From assembly GCA_934636325.1 (NCBI GenBank), contig CAKUAK010000027.1:1-18113 (forward strand): a stretch of DNA of 18,113 nucleotides, given 5' to 3'. Source of the stretch: an uncultured Eubacteriales bacterium (GTDB lineage: Bacteria > Bacillota > Clostridia > Oscillospirales > Butyricicoccaceae). Under the pieces are notes generated by a model. That model did no database searches, was not told the DNA's origin, and saw nothing but the letters and a program-made list of their open reading frames with translations. This document shows, one piece after another, positions 1-7,531 of the stretch (position 1 is its first letter; every line of letters begins with the position of its first letter). The translations under genes and the position numbers were made by a program.

Positions 1-71
1 TGAAAGTCGTCAAAGTGGCTGAAGCACATCTCGGACGGGATGGTGTCGTCCGTATCAAAAAAGTATTTCAT
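1..71 (-). CDS. 5' end of a gene leaving the window, possibly YwaF/TIGR02206-type membrane protein
   Basis: An ATG at 71 is preceded by a strong ribosome site (GGAGG, 5 bases before the start codon) and opens a frame running off the left edge. Only 23 residues are visible, beginning MKYFFDTDDTIP and ending near CFSHFDDF. This kind of opening, a short aromatic lead and then a phrase like 'GFSHF' before a first membrane segment, reminds me of the TIGR02206/YwaF (TMEM164-like) integral membrane proteins of Clostridia, but the piece is too short to be sure. No convincing -35/-10 pair was found between this gene and glpK; a GATAAT lies at 89-94 on this strand without a good partner. Confidence 0.6.
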   Translation of the reverse strand, partial: MKYFFDTDDTIPSEMCFSHFDDF

Positions 72-150
72 GCTTACCTCCGTAAGGGATTATCTCCGTT
101 TGAGGACGGGCCCTTTTTAACCTCCGCAGCTCATAATTTGTTCCGACGTT

Positions 151-190
151 AAAAAAACCATCACAACCGGCGGGAAATTTCCCGCCGGTT
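151..190 (-). terminator. Rho-independent terminator of the lipase-glpK operon
   Basis: Bases 165-190 form a perfect 26-base palindrome (arms AACCGGCGGGAAA and its complement) starting 13 bases after the glpK stop. Read on the minus strand it is followed, after about 7 bases, by a run of seven T (complement of 151-157). The stem has no built-in loop, so the central AAATTT must open to form one. Confidence 0.8.
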
Positions 191-202
191 CAGTATATCA
201 GA

Positions 203-1700
<1,498 letters not shown>

Positions 1701-1708
<8 letters not shown>

Positions 1709-2630
1709 TGTCGTCCCTCTCTGTTATCCATGTTATGATGTCGGTAAAGACCTGATCGCAGTCCTTTTCATTGAGGATCTCGTGACGCTTGCCGGGATAT
1801 ATGATGTTTTTGACCTCGCGGCCGCAGGCTTTAAGCTGGCGCTCGATCCATTCCGGCCCTTTGCCGCAGTTTCCCACGGGATCGTCGCCGCCGGAAATGA
1901 GCAGAAAGGGCTTGCATTCGGTTTTTACGGCCCAGCCGTCGCTTCGTACACGGGAGAGACCGTCGAACAGATCATAAAAGCCTGCCGATGTGAAATGGAA
2001 GCCGCAGAGGGGGTCACGGTCGTATTTTCCGACCTGAGCCCCATCGGATGACAGCCACGCGTTGCTCGAGCTTTCCTTTTTGAAATGCCTGTTGTTGTTC
2101 GAAAAGGCCATGGCATTGAGAATGTCGTTGGGCTTGTCTGACATGCCGATACGGCAGAAGCCGCGGGCCATCGCCTTGCCCACCGGAGCGAGGGGATTGG
2201 GCGCGGGAGAGCCGCAGAGGATGAATGCGTCATAAAGTGTCGGACGCCCGAGCGCCGCCATCGACGACACGACGAGAGAACCCATGCTGTGTCCGAAAAG
2301 TATATACGGCCCGTCGGGATATCTGTGCCGCATGATCTCGCCCAGGGCGACGGCGTCGTTTACAAGGGCATCCCATCCGCCGGTCTCTCCGAAATACCCC
2401 AGCACCTCGCCCTCACGGCAGGTTTTTCCGTGGCCGCGGTGGTCGTGGCAGAAGGCGGCGTAACCGTAAGAAGCCAGGTATTCGCCCAATTTGGCATATC
2501 TTGCGCTGTGCTCGGCCATGCCGTGGCAGAGCTGGACAAGGCCGCGGATATCGCCATCGGGTAGCCATTCGCGCACGAAAAGGGGATGTCCGAGGCCTTC
2601 GGTCATCATTTCTTCCTTATATATTGACAT
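1701..2630 (-). CDS. Alpha/beta hydrolase, monoacylglycerol lipase/lysophospholipase type
   Basis: A serine hydrolase of the Hydrolase_4 (S33-like, monoglyceride lipase) family. Numbered from this start, the nucleophile elbow is GHSMGS with Ser115, the acid is Asp250 in GGDDPVG, and the base is His283 in PGKRHEIL; the oxyanion-side HGMAEHS and the HDHRGHGK motif are also present. No signal peptide is seen, so it is probably cytoplasmic. The frame opens with a GTG at 2639, but the ATG at 2630 has GGAAG eight bases upstream and is preferred (309 residues). A further ATG at 2609 behind AAGGAAG cannot be excluded. It is the first gene of an operon with glpK, which makes a glycerol-releasing acylglycerol lipase the likeliest role; the true substrate is an inference. 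Confidence 0.88.
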
Positions 2631-2665
2631 AGAGATCACTTCCGTTCGAAAACTTATACAAGGTC

Positions 2666-2694
2666 ATTATACCAGATATAGAGAGGCATTTAAA
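2666..2694 (-). promoter_or_regulatory. Promoter of the lipase-glpK operon
   Basis: On the minus strand TTTAAA (2689-2694) and a perfect TATAAT (2666-2671) are separated by 17 bases, with a TG one base before the -10 (extended -10, TGGTATAAT). It sits about 35 bases upstream of the chosen start and faces away from the ABC promoter. No palindromic operator was noticed beside it. Confidence 0.75.
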
Positions 2695-2731
2695 CGATAC
2701 AAAAAAACTTAACAAATCGGGCGGCCTGTTC

Positions 2732-2760
2732 TTGACAAAAAGGGCTGACCGATGTATCTT
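2732..2760 (+). promoter_or_regulatory. Promoter of the ABC transporter operon
   Basis: TTGACA (2732-2737) and TATCTT (2755-2760) are spaced by exactly 17 bases. Transcription would start near 2767, giving a leader of roughly 70 bases that contains the GGGTTAG repeats and a strong ribosome site GGGAGG (2827-2832), six bases before the ATG at 2839. Confidence 0.75.
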
Positions 2761-2763
2761 TAA

Positions 2764-2823
2764 TTAGGGTTAGCCATAGGCAACCCGTTTATTTCAAAGG
2801 AAGGGTTAGCTTGAACTAACCCT
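2764..2823 (+). promoter_or_regulatory. Repeated GGGTTAGC operator-like elements in the ABC leader
   Basis: The nonamer AGGGTTAGC occurs at 2766-2774 and again at 2802-2810, 36 bases apart. The second copy is the left arm of an inverted repeat, AGGGTTAG-N6-CTAACCCT (2802-2823). The first is followed by GGCAACC, so 2769-2786 can also pair (GGTT-A-GCC, loop ATA, GGC-AACC, with one bulged A). The elements start at the expected transcription start, a typical place for a repressor. The half-site GGTTAG resembles the DtxR/IdeR iron-box half-site, but the 6-base spacing differs from the classic box, so the regulator is unknown. An RNA-level attenuator is an alternative. Confidence 0.6.
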
Positions 2824-2838
2824 AAAGGGAGGTAAACG

Positions 2839-4605
2839 ATGCTACTTATCAACAAGACCCTTTTGGATATGTCAAAGGGCCTCAAACGGTACATCTTCGC
2901 CATAGTCGCCTTTAAGCTGGCGTCATTGGCGGCGACGGCACAGTTTGCGCAGATAATGTCGGCCTTCATGGGGGATATGGCCGCTCCGTCGATGACGCGA
3001 AGCGATTTCACATCGGCCGTTCTTGCGGCGCTGGGAGCTGCGGCCGTCATGCTTGTCTGCGAGGTGCTGGTCGGCGAGACAGAGTACCGATGCACGGCAA
3101 AATCAAGGCTTTTGCTGCGCGACAGGATATTTTCAAAGATACTTGAGCTCGATGTCATGAACATCGAAAAGATCGGTGCTTCGGCCGCCGTTGCCAACGC
3201 TGTCGACGGCGTCGAATCCATGCAGGTATATTACAGCAAATATCTGCCGGGCTTGCTTTACTGCCTGCTTGCGCCGATATATCTTTTCTTCAGGCTTAAA
3301 AGCATATCGCTTCCGGTTGCCTGGATGCTGCTTGTTGTGGCGATAGCTCTTATGCCCCTCAACAACAAGTTCCGTTCGGTCATCGACGCCCTCAAGAAGG
3401 ATTACTGGACCAGCTTCCGCGGGCTGACGGCCTATTACCTCGAAAGCCTGCGCAGCCTTACGACCATAAAGCTCTTCAATCAGGATGAACGAAGGTATAA
3501 GGTCCTGAGGGAAAAGGCCGATGATTTCAGGGGCAGGATCATGTCGGTCATGAAGATCAACTTCTCGGCCTTTCTTTTCACCGAAACAGCCATCTATTCG
3601 GCCGTCGTACTGGCCGCCGTTATAACCTGCCGCCAGATGCTTTCGGGTACGGTCAGCCTTTCACAGGCCCTTATGGTGCTTATGCTTTCTTACAGCTTCT
3701 TCTCGGCCATGCGCGCCCTGATGAACGCCACCCATTCGGCCCTGACAGGTATCGCGGCCGCCCAGAACATCGCCGAAATGCTTGAGATAGACACCACACG
3801 CCCCTATCATAAGTTTGACGGCAAAAAGAAAAATGATTTCGACGGCATCACGATGGATGATGTCACCTTCAGCTATGACGGGCGCAAGGATGTTCTGCGC
3901 GATGCCGGGATGACCTTTGAAAAGGGAAAAATGACGGCTATCGTCGGCAGATCGGGCTGCGGCAAGAGCACGGCGGCCGCCCTTCTGATGCGCTTCGGCG
4001 ATCCGAAGCAGGGTGGTATATACATGGAGGGTGTCGACTATACCTGCTTTAAACCGGAGGAGCTCCGCAAAAAGATAGCTATGGTGCCCCAGGCCGTAAG
4101 CATCTTCAGCGGCACGATAGCCGATAATCTCCGTGCCGCCGATCCCTCGGCGACCGAGGCGCAGATGATCGACGCCCTCGACCGGGTAAGGCTCAGGGAT
4201 TGGGTCATGTCACAGCCCGACGGACTCAATGCCGACGTAGGTGATGCCGGAGCACGTCTTTCGGGCGGCCAGCGCCAGAAGATAGGAATAGCCCGCGCGC
4301 TGCTTTCAAGCGCGCCCTATATCATATTCGACGAGGCGACCTCCAGCGTCGACATCGACAGCGAAAAGGAGATCTGGGAGTGCATCGGCGAGCTTGCGCC
4401 CGCCAGGACCCCGATAGTGATATCCCATCGCCTGTCGACCATAGCCCAGGCCGACAAGATATATGTCATGGAGACAGGGCATGTCACCGAGAGCGGCGAT
4501 CATTCCGCCCTCATGCAGCATGACGGGCTCTACTGCAGGCTCGTGACCGAACAGGCCGAGCTTGAGCATCACGGCGAAAGGAGGCTTGGCGATGCAGAAG
4601 AATAA
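2839..4605 (+). CDS. ABC half-transporter 1 (membrane + ATPase, CydD/IrtA-like)
   Basis: A 588-residue exporter-fold half-transporter. The membrane domain covers about 1-320 with hydrophobic segments near 17-42, 57-78, 132-151, 157-174, 245-265 and 272-292. The ATPase domain covers about 335-580: Walker A GRSGCGKST (370-378), Q-loop Gln418, signature LSGGQ (474-478), Walker B YIIFDE (494-499) and H-loop His530. All catalytic residues are intact. The stretch VDGVESMQVYYSKYLP (122-137) is of CydD style. It overlaps the next gene by 14 bases and surely forms a heterodimer with it. The substrate cannot be read from the sequence; CydDC (haem/thiol) and IrtAB/YbtPQ (siderophore import) are the closest models, and a drug or peptide exporter is possible. 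Confidence 0.9.
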   Translation: MLLINKTLLDMSKGLKRYIFAIVAFKLASLAATAQFAQIMSAFMGDMAAPSMTRSDFTSAVLAALGAAAVMLVCEVLVGETEYRCTAKSRLLLRDRIFSKILELDVMNIEKIGASAAVANAVDGVESMQVYYSKYLPGLLYCLLAPIYLFFRLKSISLPVAWMLLVVAIALMPLNNKFRSVIDALKKDYWTSFRGLTAYYLESLRSLTTIKLFNQDERRYKVLREKADDFRGRIMSVMKINFSAFLFTETAIYSAVVLAAVITCRQMLSGTVSLSQALMVLMLSYSFFSAMRALMNATHSALTGIAAAQNIAEMLEIDTTRPYHKFDGKKKNDFDGITMDDVTFSYDGRKDVLRDAGMTFEKGKMTAIVGRSGCGKSTAAALLMRFGDPKQGGIYMEGVDYTCFKPEELRKKIAMVPQAVSIFSGTIADNLRAADPSATEAQMIDALDRVRLRDWVMSQPDGLNADVGDAGARLSGGQRQKIGIARALLSSAPYIIFDEATSSVDIDSEKEIWECIGELAPARTPIVISHRLSTIAQADKIYVMETGHVTESGDHSALMQHDGLYCRLVTEQAELEHHGERRLGDAEE

Positions 4606-6268
4606 GCGCAGCTTTATGGAAATGACGGTCAGGCTGTTCAAGATAGCCGGTCCGATAAAGTGGAAGCTGGTGGCCTCGACGCTGGCCAGCATAATAGGAA
4701 ACGCATCCCACCTCGGCATCATGGGCTTCGGCGCGATGATGATACTCTATTACGCCGGGATGACGTCGGTCGGGTCGGCCGGGCTCTGGGCCGGGCTTAT
4801 GGCCCTGTCGGCCTTTGGGATAATGATATGCCGGTACATAGAGGGCCTTGTGTCCCATGCCGCGGCATACCAGCTGCTGGCCGATATGCGCGTCAAGATG
4901 TTCGATACGGTGAAGCGCCTTGCGCCGGCCTGCCTTGTCGACAGGCAGAAGGGCGACATACTTTCGATCGCCGTCGCCGATATAGAGACGATAGAGTTCT
5001 TCTTTGCCCATACCATAGGCCCGGTATTTACCGTAATACTGCTGCCCCTTATGACCCTGATACTGGCCGGGTCGATAAACGGATTATTTGTCTGGGTGCT
5101 GCTCCCGCTCTATATTCTGATAAGCGTTCTGCTGCCTTATCTGTCCCTGCGTCTCGGCCGAAATGTCGGCAGAGATTACCGCATCCGGATCGGCCAGCTC
5201 AAGGCCAGCGTGCTTGAAAGCGTTTACGGTGTGCGCGATATCCAGATCTTCGGCATGGGTGATGAGCGCAAAAAGGCGGTCGAGGACAAGACGAAAGAGA
5301 TAAACCGCTCGGCCCATCTGCTGACCATGCATCGCCAGCTGGTGACCTCGGCCCCCACATTCTTTATCTATCTCGCAAGGATACTGATAATTGCCGTGGC
5401 CTCATATCTTGCGGCCGGGGGAGAGGCCGATCCCGCCGGGGTCATCGTCCTTTCCTTTGTCGTATCGGCCTCCTTCTCGTCGACACAGTCGCTGACCCAG
5501 GTCGTTTCCAGTCTGCTTGAAACATACGCCGCGGCAGAGCGCCTGTTCGATCTTGAGGATACAATCCCCGAGGTCATCGAAGATCCCGATCCCGTCGGAC
5601 TCGAAAAAATAGAGAAGATAGAGCTGCGGGACGTTACCTTCGGCTACCGTGGTTCTTCCAAGCCGGTGCTCGAGCACGTCGATCTTACCATTTCACCTAA
5701 GGATAAAATTGGAATCGTCGGCGAGAGCGGCATCGGAAAATCAACTGTCATACGCCTGCTTCTCAGATTCTGGGAGCCCACCGGCGGCGAGATACTCATA
5801 AACGGAATACCGCTCAAGAAGATAAAGCTGGCCGGCCTGCGCAGGCGTATAGCCCTGCTTGAACAGGACACATTCATCTTCAGCGATACGATCGCCGCCA
5901 ATATAGCCTTCGGCAGGTCCGACGCTTCGAGGGAGGAGATAGAGCGCGCCGCCCGCAGGGCAGGCATACATGACTTTATCATGACCCTGCCCGACGGATA
6001 CGATACCGCCATGGGCGAGCTTGGCGGTAGGCTCTCCGGCGGCGAGAAGCAGAGGATAGGCATTGCTCGCGTCATGCTCTGTGATCCTGACATGCTCGTC
6101 ATGGACGAGCCGACCAGCAGCCTTGATATACTCAATGAAAAGGCTCTTCTGAGGACGCTTGAGACCGAATACGAGGATAAGATGATAATGCTCGTTTCCC
6201 ACAGGCCCTCGACCCTGACCGGCTGCAGCAGAATACTGCGGTTGAAGGACAGAAAGATAACCGAGTAG
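4592..6268 (+). CDS. ABC half-transporter 2 (membrane + ATPase, CydC/IrtB-like)
   Basis: The partner of the upstream half-transporter. I take the ATG at 4592 (558 residues) because AAAGGAGG (4577-4584) lies seven bases before it; the longer frame from a TTG at 4562 has no such site. The membrane domain spans about 15-310. The ATPase domain spans about 340-558: Walker A GESGIGKST (377-385), Gln425, signature LSGGE (481-485), Walker B MLVMDE (501-506) and H-loop His537. Both ATP sites of the heterodimer therefore look catalytically competent, unlike exporters with one degenerate site. The start lies inside the end of gene 1, so expression is coupled. A long hairpin follows the stop codon. Substrate and direction are not determinable by eye. 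Confidence 0.9.
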   Translation: MQKNKRSFMEMTVRLFKIAGPIKWKLVASTLASIIGNASHLGIMGFGAMMILYYAGMTSVGSAGLWAGLMALSAFGIMICRYIEGLVSHAAAYQLLADMRVKMFDTVKRLAPACLVDRQKGDILSIAVADIETIEFFFAHTIGPVFTVILLPLMTLILAGSINGLFVWVLLPLYILISVLLPYLSLRLGRNVGRDYRIRIGQLKASVLESVYGVRDIQIFGMGDERKKAVEDKTKEINRSAHLLTMHRQLVTSAPTFFIYLARILIIAVASYLAAGGEADPAGVIVLSFVVSASFSSTQSLTQVVSSLLETYAAAERLFDLEDTIPEVIEDPDPVGLEKIEKIELRDVTFGYRGSSKPVLEHVDLTISPKDKIGIVGESGIGKSTVIRLLLRFWEPTGGEILINGIPLKKIKLAGLRRRIALLEQDTFIFSDTIAANIAFGRSDASREEIERAARRAGIHDFIMTLPDGYDTAMGELGGRLSGGEKQRIGIARVMLCDPDMLVMDEPTSSLDILNEKALLRTLETEYEDKMIMLVSHRPSTLTGCSRILRLKDRKITE

Positions 6269-6286
6269 CTTAAAATGCTCTGATAT

Positions 6287-6321
6287 AAATGCCTGTAAAG
6301 TTTTAAACTTTACAGGCATTT
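6287..6321 (+). terminator. Long hairpin terminator after the ABC pair
   Basis: Arms AAATGCCTGTAAAGTTT (6287-6303) and its exact complement (6305-6321) surround a single T. The 3' arm runs into TTTTGTGCTTGCTTT. The 17-base perfect stem begins 18 bases after the ABC stop codon. The A/T-rich ends would allow it to work on either strand, although no gene converges on it. Confidence 0.75.
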
Positions 6322-6326
6322 TGTGC

Positions 6327-6354
6327 TTGCTTTATTGGATATATGTGATAAAAT
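6327..6354 (+). promoter_or_regulatory. Promoter of the LOR/SDH-family gene
   Basis: TTGCTT (6327-6332) and TAAAAT (6349-6354) are 16 bases apart, and the -10 carries a TG extension (TGATAAAAT). It begins directly after the preceding terminator and gives a leader of about 30 bases, so this gene is a separate transcription unit. Confidence 0.65.
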
Positions 6355-6393
6355 ATAGAAAAAAGAGATTTTCCTTCAGGAGGAATGACCGAT

Positions 6394-7482
6394 ATGACAT
6401 TCGAAATGCCCGAATACAGCGCGCCCGACTTTGATTCCCCGGCCTTTGCCGGCCTTCCGGAGGCGGCTATGCTTGAAGCCCCGATGGACGGCGTCGCGCC
6501 GGAAAATTACCATGCCACAGGCATATACCCCGAATACTTCCATATCGACGGGAAATGGCTGCTGGCCGAAGAGAGCCGAATGGACTGTGTTCCGGTATAT
6601 GAAAACGGAAGGATAGAGATAACCGAGTTCCGCAGGCTGAGGAAGGGTCAGAAGGTCGTGCTGGGCCGCACAGAGGACGGCAGCGAGGGCATATATGTCC
6701 ATATGGACGGCTTCGAGGAAAAGAAGCAGGGTGGCATGCAGTTTGCCTTCCGGCAGGGGCGCTCTCGTGAGACGGCCTATTCGAAGGATTATGACCAGCT
6801 CTATTCTCTGCTCAAACGGGAGAAGGAGCAGGGGGGCAATATCCTTTGGGTAATGGGTCCGGCATGCGCCTTCGACAGCGATTCGAGAAAGGCCATGGAG
6901 GCCATAATAAAGGGCGGATACGCAAACGGACTTATGGCCGGCAACGCCCTGGCTACCCACGATCTTGAGGCCGGGCTGATGCGGACGGCTCTCGGCCAGG
7001 ACATATACACACAGGAGATACGCCACAACGGCCGCTATAACCATATCGACACGATAAACAAGGCCAGGGCCTGCGGTTCTATCCGCGAGTTTGCCGAGCG
7101 CTATGGCATACGCGACGGCATTATTTCCTCCTGTCTCGAGATGGATGTACCCTATGTGCTGGCGGGCTCTATAAGAGACGACGGACCGCTGCCCGGCGTT
7201 TACGCCAATGTTTACGAGGCGCAGGACGCCATGCGCGGCCTGGTGCGTCAGGCGACGACGATAATCTGTATGGCCTCTGTTCTGCACACAGTGGCCACCG
7301 GAAATATGACGCCGTCCTATCGTGTAAGAGATGGTAGGGTGCGGCCGCTTTATTTCTATTCGATAGATATATCAGAGTTTGCCGTCAATAAGCTGACCGA
7401 CCGTGGTAGCCTCGCGGTAAAGAGCCTTGTCACCAACGCACAGGATTTTGTCGTCAATGTCCGCAAGGGCCTCGGCCTTTGA
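6394..7482 (+). CDS. LOR/SDH (ArgZ/AgrE C-terminal-like) family protein, putative ornithine cyclodeaminase-type enzyme
   Basis: A 362-residue cytoplasmic protein that I recognise as the TIGR00300 / ArgZ-ArgE-like C-terminal family. Diagnostic stretches are DGVAPENYHATG (32-43), GPACAF (155-160), GGYANGLMAGNALATHDLE (174-192), YNHIDTIN (215-222), VPYVLAGSIRDDGPLP (252-267), ATGNMTPS (301-308) and KLTDRGS (333-339). Characterised relatives (C-terminal half of cyanobacterial AgrE, archaeal homologues) bind NAD and turn ornithine into proline and ammonia; that activity is inferred here. Members usually carry about 100 more residues at the N-terminus (PF04455 domain); here only about 30 Ala/Pro/acidic residues precede the core. 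The ATG at 6394 is chosen because AGGAGG (6378-6383) is ten bases away but only one base from the alternative ATG at 6385. It is monocistronic. Confidence 0.8.
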   Translation: MTFEMPEYSAPDFDSPAFAGLPEAAMLEAPMDGVAPENYHATGIYPEYFHIDGKWLLAEESRMDCVPVYENGRIEITEFRRLRKGQKVVLGRTEDGSEGIYVHMDGFEEKKQGGMQFAFRQGRSRETAYSKDYDQLYSLLKREKEQGGNILWVMGPACAFDSDSRKAMEAIIKGGYANGLMAGNALATHDLEAGLMRTALGQDIYTQEIRHNGRYNHIDTINKARACGSIREFAERYGIRDGIISSCLEMDVPYVLAGSIRDDGPLPGVYANVYEAQDAMRGLVRQATTIICMASVLHTVATGNMTPSYRVRDGRVRPLYFYSIDISEFAVNKLTDRGSLAVKSLVTNAQDFVVNVRKGLGL

Positions 7483-7498
7483 TCGGACATAAGTAAAG

Positions 7499-7530
7499 CC
7501 CCCTGACCACGAAGCAGGTCAGGGGGTATT
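7499..7530 (+). terminator. Bidirectional terminator between convergent genes
   Basis: CCCCCTGACC (7499-7508) and GGTCAGGGGG (7517-7526) enclose an 8-base loop, followed on the plus strand by TATTTTT. It ends the LOR/SDH-family gene. The T-run reaches the stop codon of the HD-GYP gene on the other strand (7532-7534), for which the same stem is the only terminator seen. Confidence 0.85.
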
Positions 7531-7531
7531 T

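Noticed and set aside
72..160. Possible small ORF or leader peptide upstream of the gene at the left edge
   Set aside because: The only ATG with a frame on that strand is followed by a stop after five codons; no regulatory RNA structure was recognised.
3001..4000. High frequency of the hexamer TCGGCC/GGCCGA, noticed as a possible Chi-like or uptake word
   Set aside because: In this stretch I count about seven, but most are in-frame TCG GCC (Ser-Ala) codon pairs in an alanine-rich membrane protein. Codon preference explains them, and the clpB region shows fewer.
6376..7287. 303-codon minus-strand frame opposite the LOR/SDH-family gene
   Set aside because: The plus-strand frame carries the conserved family motifs, a promoter, a ribosome site and a terminator; the minus frame has none.
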